Positions 1 to 6,739 of a stretch of 34,180 nucleotides of DNA are shown in pieces. The stretch lies in the NCBI RefSeq assembly GCF_900167465.1, contig NZ_FUWR01000026.1, forward strand, positions 1 through 34,180. Reading direction: 5' to 3'. The notes under the pieces were generated by a model that was given only the letters and a program-made list of their open reading frames with translations, searched no databases and was not told the DNA's origin. Positions within the stretch are counted from its first letter, which is position 1. Each line of letters begins with the position of its first letter. Both the position numbers and the translations under genes were made by a program. This DNA is from Trichlorobacter thiogenes. GTDB lineage: Bacteria; Desulfobacterota; Desulfuromonadia; Geobacterales; Pseudopelobacteraceae.

Positions 1-153
1 AATAAGTTCAGGTTCAATTTCAGACAGCCAGGAGATAAGCGCTTTGCAACCATCAGCATCATTGGTGAAACGTTTTACTTCTTCTGTTGGAATGACACCA
101 ACATCAAGAATAGCTTTAGAAACATCAATGCCGATAAACAGATTCTTTCCCAT
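1..153 (-). CDS. IS110-family transposase, N-terminal fragment
   Basis: Reading leftwards from ATG at 153-151, the product begins MGKNLFIGIDVSKAILDVGV. The FIGIDVSK stretch is the first strand of the RuvC-like DEDD domain of IS110 recombinases, and its Asp is the first metal ligand. A clear Shine-Dalgarno (AAAGGAG) sits 7-8 bases upstream. Only about 51 codons are visible because the gene runs off the window, so nothing can be said about its integrity. It is probably the same transposase whose C-terminus is at 33882-34180. Enzymes of this family act as recombinases directed by a structured RNA encoded in the element end. Confidence 0.85.
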   Translation of the reverse strand, partial: MGKNLFIGIDVSKAILDVGVIPTEEVKRFTNDADGCKALISWLSEIEPELI

Positions 154-154
154 A

Positions 155-325
155 GTCTTTCTCCTTTCCCGTTCTTGCAGAATGCGGGATCCAGATGGTC
201 CCCAGTCAACTGTTCGGGCTATTGGGAGGAAGGGAATGACGCCTTACGCTCTGTGACGGGCTTGGTGTCCCAAAACACGATCAAGCTGTCATTCCCTGGC
301 TACTTGAAAGAACATTAGATGCTAC
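155..325 (-). ncRNA. candidate IS110 bridge RNA
   Basis: This is the leader of the IS110 transposase. On the minus strand GGGAATGAC (296-288) and GTCATTCCC (240-232) form a perfect 9-bp stem. The enclosed loop holds GTGTTTTG (278-271) on its 5' side, a small GGG/CCC-type hairpin, and CACAGAGC (255-248) on its 3' side. A second domain follows: ACAGTTG (213-207), a capping hairpin at 202-186, and TGCAAGA (179-173), loosely closed by CCCG/CGGG. These four strands correspond to left and right target and donor sequences at the visible IS ends. The layout matches the published IS621 bridge RNA. The ends are approximate, placed from the proposed -10 at 332-337 to the transposase start. Confidence 0.7.
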
Positions 326-331
326 ACGCTG

Positions 332-337
332 AACATA
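332..337 (-). promoter_or_regulatory. -10 half of a circle-junction promoter (left end)
   Basis: The minus strand reads TATGTT just inside the left end. No -35 is present in the linear arrangement. If this end is joined through the CT core to the right end seen at 33851, the TTGACA there lies exactly 17 bases upstream. The joined form would then transcribe the candidate bridge RNA. Confidence 0.5.
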
Positions 338-341
338 CAAG

Positions 342-461
342 ACACAGAGGCACGGAGAAAAGCACAAAACCGAAGGGCAAAACAAGTCTTTAACTATATT
401 TTAAACTTTGATTTACCCCTAATTGCTTTTTGTCATTCTCTGTGTCTCCGTGCCTCCGTGT
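342..461. repeat. inverted ACACAGAG/CACGGAG repeat next to the IS end
   Basis: ACACAGAGGCACGGAG at 342-357 and CTCCGTGCCTCCGTGT at 446-461 are inverted copies matching at 15 of 16 positions, with about 88 AT-rich bases between them. The left arm abuts the proposed IS110 boundary and the right arm lies just beyond the 3' end of dapA. The rest of 154-473 holds only the IS leader and this repeat; no gene was seen. The motif resembles short repeats common near gene ends in many bacteria, and similar CACAGAG sequence flanks the other IS110 copy. Confidence 0.65.
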
Positions 462-473
462 TTCAACATGAAT

Positions 474-1346
474 TTAAATCAGCTTATACTCTTTCATAAT
501 GGCTTCCAGCTTCGCCTTGTTGGCATCGCTCATCGGCACCAGCGGCAGGCGGACCTCATCAGAACATTTACCCATCATCGCCAATGCGGTCTTGACCGGT
601 ACCGGGTTGCTCTCAATGAACATGGCGTTATTAATCTTGAGGGTCTGCAGATGCAGCTGGCGAGCCTTTTCAAGATCACCGGCAAAGAAAGCGTCGGTCA
701 GATCGCCAATCGCCTTGGGCATAATGTTGGCAGTGACCGAGATCACCCCTTTGGCACCACAGGCCATCATCGGGAAGGTGATGAAGTCATCGCCGGAAAA
801 GACATCAATCTGATCACCGCAGAGGGCCAACACTTCTGAAGCCTGTTGCAGAGAGCCGGTGGCCTCTTTGATGGCCACGATATTTTTGTGTCCGGCCAGA
901 CGTGCTACGGTTTCCGGCAGCAGGTTAACAGCGGTACGACCCGGCACGTTGTACAGGATCTGAGGGATTTCAACTGCATCGGCAATGGCAAGATAGTGGC
1001 GATACAGCCCTTCCTGGGTCGGTTTGTTGTAGTAGGGGGTTACCAGCAGCACCCCGGCCACACCAATCGCTTTGGCCTCGCGGGTCAGATGGATCGCCTC
1101 GGCAGTTGAGTTGGAACCGGTACCAGCGATGACCGGTACACGCCCTTTGGCCTGATCAAATACGATCTTGATGACGTTCAGGTGTTCTTCATTATCCAGA
1201 GTGGACGATTCACCGGTTGTCCCGCAGGCAACGATGGCATCGGTGCCGTTCTCGATCTGGAAATCCACCAATTCACGCAGCTTCTTCTCATCCACCGTAC
1301 CGTTGGTAAACGGCGTAACAATGGCAACAATACTTCCTTTAAACAT
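474..1346 (-). CDS. dapA: 4-hydroxy-tetrahydrodipicolinate synthase
   Basis: This enzyme condenses pyruvate with aspartate semialdehyde, the first committed step of the diaminopimelate/lysine pathway, in the cytoplasm. The 290-residue length is typical. The GTTGES motif is at residues 42-47, the active-site Tyr is in LYNVPGRT (Y132), and the Schiff-base Lys is in VAIKEATG (K160). The start is supported by a strong GGGGAGG ribosome site about 7 bases upstream. A DUF697-like gene lies upstream on the same strand. No dapB or lysA is adjacent, so the usual dap clustering is not seen to its left, where the IS110 end begins about 130 bp beyond its stop codon. Confidence 0.96.
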   Translation of the reverse strand: MFKGSIVAIVTPFTNGTVDEKKLRELVDFQIENGTDAIVACGTTGESSTLDNEEHLNVIKIVFDQAKGRVPVIAGTGSNSTAEAIHLTREAKAIGVAGVLLVTPYYNKPTQEGLYRHYLAIADAVEIPQILYNVPGRTAVNLLPETVARLAGHKNIVAIKEATGSLQQASEVLALCGDQIDVFSGDDFITFPMMACGAKGVISVTANIMPKAIGDLTDAFFAGDLEKARQLHLQTLKINNAMFIESNPVPVKTALAMMGKCSDEVRLPLVPMSDANKAKLEAIMKEYKLI

Positions 1347-1408
1347 AACTGCCTCCCCTGACGTAAATAAAAAACCAAGCTACTGAAACTATGTGGTTAC
1401 ACTCTAAA

Positions 1409-1903
1409 TCATGCAAAAGTATTGTCACGTTTGGTTATCAGCTGGCGAGCCAGCTGATAACAGGCCTCCACATGCTGATTACCGATATAGCGCATCATGC
1501 TGATACTGATGGCGGCTGCGGCCGCCTGCCCCACCAGCGGCACAAACCGGACCACACTTTTAACACCCACCCGTGCCCCCATTTTAGTAACCAGTGAGGT
1601 TACCAGGTTGGTGGTAACCGCCTTGCCAATCAGCCGGGAACCCAGGCGTTTGGCCAGATCAAAGGCCATAATCTTCAGCTCTGGGCTTAACTCTTCCACC
1701 TGCTCGGCTGAAAGGCCAAAGCGGGCATTGATCCGGGGTAACAACTGCATCAGCATCCCCACATCAGCCACCAGGTCGCTACCGGGTAACGGCACCAGCA
1801 CCGCCGCCCCGGAAACCAGCGCTCGCTTGGTGACCATTGTGCGACAATCGTTACGGGCCTGTTCAATTTCATCCAGCGTAGCTATGGCCAGGTCAAGGCT
1901 CAT
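1409..1903 (-). CDS. DUF697/EcsC-like hypothetical protein
   Basis: The product has 164 residues. It has two hydrophobic, Gly/Ala-rich stretches: around residues 31-55, containing VPLPGSDLVADVG, and around 118-140, containing VPLVGQAAAAAIS. These resemble the paired amphipathic helices of DUF697/EcsC-type proteins, which are thought to associate with membranes; the biochemical role is unknown. There is no signal peptide. The start has a GAGGTAGGG ribosome site. It is separated from dapA by about 62 bases, so co-transcription is possible but not shown. An AT-rich stretch at 2035-2062 upstream may hold its promoter, but no convincing -35/-10 pair was found. Confidence 0.7.
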   Translation of the reverse strand: MSLDLAIATLDEIEQARNDCRTMVTKRALVSGAAVLVPLPGSDLVADVGMLMQLLPRINARFGLSAEQVEELSPELKIMAFDLAKRLGSRLIGKAVTTNLVTSLVTKMGARVGVKSVVRFVPLVGQAAAAAISISMMRYIGNQHVEACYQLARQLITKRDNTFA

Positions 1904-2082
1904 GCCCTACCTCACAGACTGATTACAGAAACAAGGGAATCTGCTTCGTATGCTTATGTATCTCCACCAGACAGCCAGGATGACTCTACTGGCAGAGAAA
2001 ACGCCCTTAAATATCGGCTAATTCGTTGAAAACGGTACTATATATAAAAAGTGGAATTTTTTAACACAGCCCCCGTTAAAAG

Positions 2083-3111
2083 TCAAAACGTGTTTATACG
2101 GTTGATAAAGGCGATCAACAGACCGTAATGAAAGTGGTTAAAGGGGAAATTTATCCGGGGCAGCAGCGCAAGCTCCGGTTCATCATCCTCAACCAGCAGC
2201 GGTTCACAACTGACAATCCGCCCACCCGGCAGAATCAGCTCTGGGAACTCCTGCTCAAGCAGATCAAGCTGCTCTGGCTGCAGCTCTTTGGTCAGCCGGA
2301 CCACAATCAGATCATCATGGAAACGGATCGAGTGGTAGTTTTTGTAGAACCCTTCAATGACCGCAGCAGCCTCTGTTTCACTCTTGGTAATGGTAAATAT
2401 CGAAAAGTCTTCACCAGAGATCAGCCCCTTGGCCAGCAACTGCTCCTTCACAAACTCAAAGAACTGCTCCCAGAAGCCATCACCATCATCCACCAGCACC
2501 AGCGGCTTGGGCGAGGTCTTGCCGGTCTGCACCAGGGTAAAGACCTCCATCGCCTCATCCAGGGTGCCGAATCCACCGGGAAAAACCGCCACCGCATCAG
2601 ACTCTTTGACAAAGGCCACCTTGCGGTTAAAAAAGTACTTATAGGTAACCAGCCGGGGAGTGTTCTGCATGACCGGATTAGCACTCTGCTCGAACGGCAG
2701 CTTGATATTGACGGCAAAGGAGTTTTCGCTGCCTGCCCCTTCATTACCGGCCTGCATGATGCCGGGACCGCCACCGGTGATGATCATCCAGTTATGCTCG
2801 GCCAGCAGGCGACTGAAACGGATACAGGTCTGGTAGATAGGCTCCTCAGGTCTGGTGCGTGCAGAACCGAAGACGGTGACTTTTTTACGGTCACGGTAGG
2901 GACTAAAAACCCGGGTGGTATAGCGCATTTCCCTCAAAGTACGGTTGATCAGCTTCAGGTCTGGCAGATAGGTGGTCTCCTGCCCGATTTTAAGTGATGA
3001 AATAACCAGTTCGCGCACCAGATGGGGATGGGTGACTCCACCGGTGGCTGTTATCAGCCGATCAATCAGCTTATCCACTTCTTCATTGGTATGGGAAAAA
3101 CTTAACTCCAT
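2083..3111 (-). CDS. LOG-family (TIGR00730-type) Rossmann-fold protein
   Basis: The 342-residue product carries the LOG signatures: GGGPGIM at 113-119, the Arg-Lys pair in FFNRKVAF (163-164), and PGGFGTLDE at 178-186 with the catalytic-type Glu186. Characterised members are nucleoside 5'-monophosphate phosphoribohydrolases, releasing a base from the nucleotide. The plant LOG proteins do this for cytokinins; bacterial ones are thought to act in nucleotide salvage. It is longer than the compact LOG of about 190 residues, with about 75 extra N-terminal and 90 extra C-terminal residues, so its substrate cannot be assumed. It is divergent from the ppiD-like gene. The ribosome site (GGGGGTG) is only moderate. 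Confidence 0.85.
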   Translation of the reverse strand: MELSFSHTNEEVDKLIDRLITATGGVTHPHLVRELVISSLKIGQETTYLPDLKLINRTLREMRYTTRVFSPYRDRKKVTVFGSARTRPEEPIYQTCIRFSRLLAEHNWMIITGGGPGIMQAGNEGAGSENSFAVNIKLPFEQSANPVMQNTPRLVTYKYFFNRKVAFVKESDAVAVFPGGFGTLDEAMEVFTLVQTGKTSPKPLVLVDDGDGFWEQFFEFVKEQLLAKGLISGEDFSIFTITKSETEAAAVIEGFYKNYHSIRFHDDLIVVRLTKELQPEQLDLLEQEFPELILPGGRIVSCEPLLVEDDEPELALLPRINFPFNHFHYGLLIAFINRINTF

Positions 3112-3206
3112 GGCACCCCCGTCATAGCACTCAAACCGCGCAAATAGTGGCGCACACTAGCACAGTTCAAACCAGCTGTAAACCGCCGGACCTCGGGAAT
3201 CACAGC

Positions 3207-3236
3207 TTGATTTTATCTGAAGCGCTAGTGTAGTAT
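3207..3236 (+). promoter_or_regulatory. sigma70-type promoter for the ppiD-like gene
   Basis: TTGATT (3207-3212) and TAGTAT (3231-3236) are separated by 18 bases. They lie about 50 bases upstream of the chosen start codon, in the divergent gap between the LOG-family gene and the ppiD-like gene. Confidence 0.5.
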
Positions 3237-3287
3237 GCAACCTCTTTTGACAACTATTTGAGCTACAGAGACAAGGAGCCCGGCACC

Positions 3288-4883
3288 ATGCTTGATGTGA
3301 TACGTAAAAAGAAGGATTCGGTCGTTATCAAGGCCGTTTTCATCATCATTGTACTGTCGTTCATCGGCACCATCTTCCTGGTCTGGGGTAAAGGGGATGA
3401 GGGAATGGGCAGGTCAACCGGCTATGCTGCAAAGGTTGACCGCACGGTCATTTCCCTTGAGGCCTTTCAGAACGCCTACCAGAATATGACTGAAACCTAC
3501 CGTCAGATCTTTGGTGGCAATTTCACCCCTGAACTTGAAAAACAGCTTAATCTTCGCCAGCAGGTGATTGATCGCCTGATTGACAGCACCCTGATCATGA
3601 AGGCAGCCAAGAGCCAAGGCGTTACCGTCAGCAAGGAAGATATTTCTGCTGCCATTGCAGCCATGCCTGCCTTCCAGCAGAACGGCAGCTTTGATTTCAG
3701 CCTCTACCAGCAGATGCTGAAGGCAAACCGGATTACCCCGGAAGCGTATGAGGAATCAAAAAAGCGTGAGCTGCTGATTGATAAGACCCGCAAGGCCGTG
3801 ATGGATAAGGTGACCATCAGTGATGATGAGGCGTTGAAGCAGTTCCACAAGGAGCAGGACAAGCTGGAACTTTCCTATGTCTCCTTTGCAGCAGCAGATG
3901 TTGCGGGCGAAGTGAAACTTAGTGATGCTGACCTGCAGGACTTCCTGACTAAAAATGCCGAAAAATTCAGGACCCCCGAGAAGGTCGCGCTGTCCTGGTT
4001 TGTACTGGAAAACGCCAGCCAGACACACGCTCAACCGGTCACTGCAGAAGAGCAGAAAACCTTCTACGACAAAAACATGGATCGTTATCTTGACAAGGAC
4101 AATGCCCCGATCCCCTATGAGCAGGTTAAAGAGCGGGTCAAGGCTGACGCAGTCCGCCAGAAGGCATCCAAGGCCCTCTATGAAAAGGCTGCCGACACCC
4201 TGTTCCAGAACATCAAGTCCGGCGACCTTGCCCTGGTGGCCGGCAAGCTGGGTGCAAAAATTCAGGACACCCCGCTTTTCAGTGCAACCACCGCTCCGGC
4301 AGCCCTGGCTGGCGAAACAGCCCTGATCAAGAAGGCCTTTGAACTGAAGCAGGGCGAGCTGGGCGGCCCGGTTGAAACCGTAAAAGGGATCTACATCTTC
4401 AAGGTCAAGGAGAAGAAGGCTGCTGAGCTGCCGCCACTGGCCCAGGTTCGTGCCACGGTTGAGCAACAGGTACGCGCCATAAAAGCTGCAGAACTGGCAA
4501 AACAGAAGGCGGTTGAGGCACAAAAGGCGCTGGCTGCAGGCGGTGCAGGCCTTAAGCTGCAAGCGACCCCTGCCTTTGGGTATAATGCCAAAGGCGATCT
4601 GCCTGGCATCGGCAGTTCAAAACCGCTGATGGAAAAGGCCTTTGAGCTGACCACTGCCAGTGCAGCCGCCTCTGAACCGATACTGGTGGGCAACCGCTGG
4701 TACGCAGTACGGCTGAAGCAACGCATTGCCGCTCCCCAGACCGACTTTACCCCTCGCAAGGATGAGATCAAAAAGCGGATGCTGCCTGCCAAGCAGGAAG
4801 AGACCCTGCGTAACTGGCTGAAAGAGCTGCGCAGCAAGGCTAAAATCGTCATTAATCCGGCACTTACCGCCGCTAACCAGTAA
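3288..4883 (+). CDS. PpiD/SurA-N-type membrane-anchored periplasmic folding factor
   Basis: ATG at 3288 is preferred over an upstream in-frame start because AAGGAG lies 9 bases upstream; this gives 531 residues. The basic N-terminus (MLDVIRKKKDS) is followed by one transmembrane segment at about 12-33, so the body is periplasmic. Residues 50-200 match the SurA-N/PpiD N-terminal chaperone region (LRQQVIDRLIDSTLIMKAA). The C-terminal half has lysine-rich helices and a parvulin-like fold fragment around 350-385 (FELKQGELGGPVETVKGIYIF). The usual active-site histidines and the HIL-type opening of a parvulin domain were not found, so isomerase activity is doubtful and a holdase role is inferred. 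It is followed 24 bases later by purC. Confidence 0.8.
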   Translation: MLDVIRKKKDSVVIKAVFIIIVLSFIGTIFLVWGKGDEGMGRSTGYAAKVDRTVISLEAFQNAYQNMTETYRQIFGGNFTPELEKQLNLRQQVIDRLIDSTLIMKAAKSQGVTVSKEDISAAIAAMPAFQQNGSFDFSLYQQMLKANRITPEAYEESKKRELLIDKTRKAVMDKVTISDDEALKQFHKEQDKLELSYVSFAAADVAGEVKLSDADLQDFLTKNAEKFRTPEKVALSWFVLENASQTHAQPVTAEEQKTFYDKNMDRYLDKDNAPIPYEQVKERVKADAVRQKASKALYEKAADTLFQNIKSGDLALVAGKLGAKIQDTPLFSATTAPAALAGETALIKKAFELKQGELGGPVETVKGIYIFKVKEKKAAELPPLAQVRATVEQQVRAIKAAELAKQKAVEAQKALAAGGAGLKLQATPAFGYNAKGDLPGIGSSKPLMEKAFELTTASAAASEPILVGNRWYAVRLKQRIAAPQTDFTPRKDEIKKRMLPAKQEETLRNWLKELRSKAKIVINPALTAANQ

Positions 4884-4907
4884 CGCTGAAACCAAAGGAG
4901 AGCTGAC

Positions 4908-5798
4908 ATGTCCCAGCCTGTTAAACAAACCGATTTTCCCGGCCTGAAGCTGGTCGCCCGCGGCAAGGTGCGGGATATTTACGATCTGGGTGATGCCCTG
5001 CTGATGGTCACCTCAGACCGGATTTCCGCCTTTGATGTGATCATGAATGAGCCGATTCCTGACAAAGGGATCGTGCTGACCCAGATCTCAAAGTTCTGGT
5101 TCAGCCAGATGGAAGATATCATCCCTAACCACATCATCTCCACTGATGTGGCTGACTATCCTGCCGTCTGCCAGCCCTATGCTGATGTTCTGAAGGGCCG
5201 TTCCATGCTGGTCAAGAAGGCAGAACCGCTGGCTGCCGAGTGTATTGTACGGGGCTACGTCTCCGGTTCCGGCTGGAAAGACTACAAAGCAACCGGCTCC
5301 ATCTGCGGCATCAAGCTGCCTGAAGGGCTGAAGGAGTCTGACCGTCTGGCTGAGCCGATCTTTACCCCCTCAACCAAGGCAGAGCTGGGTACTCACGATG
5401 AAAACATCAGCTTTGAAGAGATGGCAAAGGTCTGCGGCAAAGAGCTGGCCGAGCAGGCCCGTGAAGCCACCATCAGGATCTACTGCCGTGCCCGTGAAAT
5501 TGCTGATCAGAAAGGGATCATCATTGCCGACACCAAGTTTGAGTTCGGTGTCTATGAAGGCAAGCTGATCATTATTGATGAATGCCTGACCCCCGACTCC
5601 AGCCGTTTCTGGCCCAAAGACCAGTACCAGCCCGGTGGCCCACAGCCCAGCTTTGACAAGCAGTTCCTGCGGGATTATCTGGAAACCCTGGACTGGGGCA
5701 AGACCGCGCCAGCCCCGCCGCTACCGGAAGAAATTGTGACCAAAACCGGCGACAAGTATAAGGAAGCACTGTTCAAACTGGCTGGAATTAAGCTGTAA
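4908..5798 (+). CDS. purC: phosphoribosylaminoimidazole-succinocarboxamide synthase
   Basis: This enzyme makes SAICAR from CAIR, aspartate and ATP in de novo purine synthesis. The 296-residue product starts with the [10 protein letters not shown] nucleotide-binding region, then SDRISAFDV, and has the family signatures SFEE and [13 protein letters not shown] (about 225-237). Length is that of the longer, eukaryote-like SAICAR synthetase subfamily rather than the short form of about 240 residues. AAAGGAGAG lies 6-8 bases before the ATG. It follows the ppiD-like gene at short distance, so read-through from that promoter is likely, and it ends at a strong terminator. No other pur gene is adjacent. 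Confidence 0.96.
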   Translation: MSQPVKQTDFPGLKLVARGKVRDIYDLGDALLMVTSDRISAFDVIMNEPIPDKGIVLTQISKFWFSQMEDIIPNHIISTDVADYPAVCQPYADVLKGRSMLVKKAEPLAAECIVRGYVSGSGWKDYKATGSICGIKLPEGLKESDRLAEPIFTPSTKAELGTHDENISFEEMAKVCGKELAEQAREATIRIYCRAREIADQKGIIIADTKFEFGVYEGKLIIIDECLTPDSSRFWPKDQYQPGGPQPSFDKQFLRDYLETLDWGKTAPAPPLPEEIVTKTGDKYKEALFKLAGIKL

Positions 5799-5819
5799 CC
5801 ATCTATTTTCACGAACGTC

Positions 5820-5852
5820 ATACCGCCGGCACATACCGGCGGTATTTTTTTT
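5820..5852 (+). terminator. rho-independent terminator after purC
   Basis: ATACCGCCGG (5820-5829) pairs perfectly with CCGGCGGTAT (5836-5845) over a 6-base loop and is followed by a run of eight T. Confidence 0.9.
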
Positions 5853-5861
5853 GCCGAAAAT

Positions 5862-5889
5862 TTGACCAGATCCCTAAAGTGTGTATACT
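5862..5889 (+). promoter_or_regulatory. sigma70 promoter for the SAP-motif gene
   Basis: TTGACC (5862-5867) and TATACT (5884-5889) with a 16-base spacer are close to consensus. They lie between the purC terminator and the small gene at 5923, so that gene probably has its own strong transcript. Confidence 0.7.
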
Positions 5890-5922
5890 ACCCATAAGAA
5901 CATGCGGGAAAGGAGCTTGACC

Positions 5923-6102
5923 ATGAAATTGGATGACGTCAAAAAGATTGCTGCAGAACTGGGAATTAAGGCGGGTAAACTGCGTAAGGCAGACCTGATT
6001 CAGCAGATACAGCAGGCTGAAGGTAATGACCCATGCTATGCCACCGGCAAGATGGCTGTCTGCGGTCAGGAGCAGTGCCTCTGGCGGGAAGACTGCAACT
6101 AA
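5923..6102 (+). CDS. small SAP/Rho-N-motif protein with Cys-rich tail
   Basis: This is a 59-residue protein. ATG at 5923 is chosen over an upstream ATG because AAAGGAG sits 7 bases before it. Residues 1-31 form a helix-extended loop-helix like SAP or Rho N-terminal motifs (VKKIAAELGIKAGKLRKADL), which usually bind nucleic acid. Residues 38-59 hold four cysteines (DPCYATGKMAVCGQEQCLW then DC), a spacing that could bind a metal or form disulfides. It is monocistronic between a terminator and a structured repeat, with its own near-consensus promoter. The function is unknown; a small DNA- or RNA-binding regulator is the most natural guess. Confidence 0.8.
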   Translation: MKLDDVKKIAAELGIKAGKLRKADLIQQIQQAEGNDPCYATGKMAVCGQEQCLWREDCN

Positions 6103-6121
6103 CTCATTTTTCCTACGTCTT

Positions 6122-6246
6122 ATCCCGATTCCAGTTCAAGGATGATATCAAGGCGGCGATGATTTCAGCGACGCAGGCGTACACGCAGTACGTTGAGGAG
6201 CCGAAGACGAGCCAACGAAGATAGCGCATTGAAATGGAACCGGGAT
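6122..6246. repeat. structured intergenic element, copy C
   Basis: Outer arms at 6122-6139 and 6229-6246 are complementary at 16 of 18 positions (ATCCCGATTCCAGTTCAA against TTGAAATGGAACCGGGAT). Inside lies a GTAC-ACGCA-GTAC hairpin followed by GTTGAGGAGCCGAAGACGAG. The interior shares the plan but only short words with copies A and B, so it is probably a related subfamily. No open reading frame was supported here. Confidence 0.6.
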
Positions 6247-6253
6247 TGCACAG

Positions 6254-6287
6254 AAAAACGCCCTGTCAGCATAGGCCAACAGGGCGT
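6254..6287 (-). terminator. rho-independent terminator for the ubiE-to-hemerythrin run
   Basis: ACGCCCTGT (6258-6266) pairs with ACAGGGCGT (6279-6287). On the minus strand the hairpin is followed by TTTTT (plus-strand A run 6254-6258). It lies about 40 bases beyond the hemerythrin stop. Confidence 0.8.
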
Positions 6288-6324
6288 AGTCTTGAACAGA
6301 CAGCAGTTCGCGTACTGCTTAGCG

Positions 6325-6738
6325 CTAGAGCCCTTCCTGACTCTTCAGGTGCTTACCCACCGCCCGATCTCTAACCGAGATATGCCGCAGCAACCAATCC
6401 AGCAACAGCTTGTTCGTATCCAGCACATGGTCAATCTGTACGCTACCGTCAGTACGCATCCGCTCTTTCAGCTCGGCAATCCGGGCGATAAACCCGACAT
6501 GCTCAGCATGGTGCGCTTCGTAGTCAGGAAAACCGCTCTTTTTCTGCAGCACCTCTTCATCACCAAAGTGGCTGATCACATACTCATCCAGGAACGACAG
6601 CAGGTGCAGCACCTCTTCACGCCCCTTGCCTTCCTTGCAGGAGTTTAACAGCAGATCAAAGCGGGCCAGCAGCTCTTTATGCTGGCTGTCAATCTGATCA
6701 ACCCCTATGGCAAGATCTTCTCTCCAGGTAATCCCCAT
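6325..6738 (-). CDS. bacteriohemerythrin
   Basis: The chosen ATG at 6738 has GGGAGG 6 bases upstream and gives 137 residues, the usual single-domain length; a longer reading frame has no support. It begins with the family-typical MGITWREDLAIGVDQID. All di-iron ligands are present: H20 in the first helix, H57 and E61 (HFGDEE), H76 and H80 (HHAEH), and H119 with D124 (HISVRD). It should bind O2 reversibly at a non-haem di-iron site in the cytoplasm, for storage, delivery or sensing. The start lies one base after the Lon-like stop codon and its ribosome site is inside that gene, so translation is probably coupled. Confidence 0.95.
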   Translation of the reverse strand: MGITWREDLAIGVDQIDSQHKELLARFDLLLNSCKEGKGREEVLHLLSFLDEYVISHFGDEEVLQKKSGFPDYEAHHAEHVGFIARIAELKERMRTDGSVQIDHVLDTNKLLLDWLLRHISVRDRAVGKHLKSQEGL

Positions 6739-6739
6739 C

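Larger units (their letters stand above)
1..341 (-). mobile_element. IS110-family element, left (5') part, cut by window edge
   Basis: The minus strand carries the start of an IS110-type transposase (153 down to 1) preceded by about 188 bases of non-coding leader. The proposed outer boundary is a CT core dinucleotide (plus-strand AG at 340-341), next to an ACACAGAG-type repeat. A long 5' non-coding end with a short 3' end fits the IS110 subgroup rather than IS1111. The rest of the element lies outside the window. The boundary is inferred from agreement with the guide-like strands in the leader and with the second copy at the right edge; no direct repeats are expected for this family. Confidence 0.8.

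Noticed and set aside
2057-2082. TTTTAAC...GTTAAAA hairpin as a terminator after the LOG-family gene
   Set aside because: The stem is only AT-rich and about 7 bp long with a large loop, and the T run is part of the stem; too weak to list.
3756-4562. Minus-strand open frame of about 268 codons opposite the ppiD-like gene
   Set aside because: It is Leu/Cys-rich shadow sequence with no start signal or domain; the plus-strand gene explains the region.
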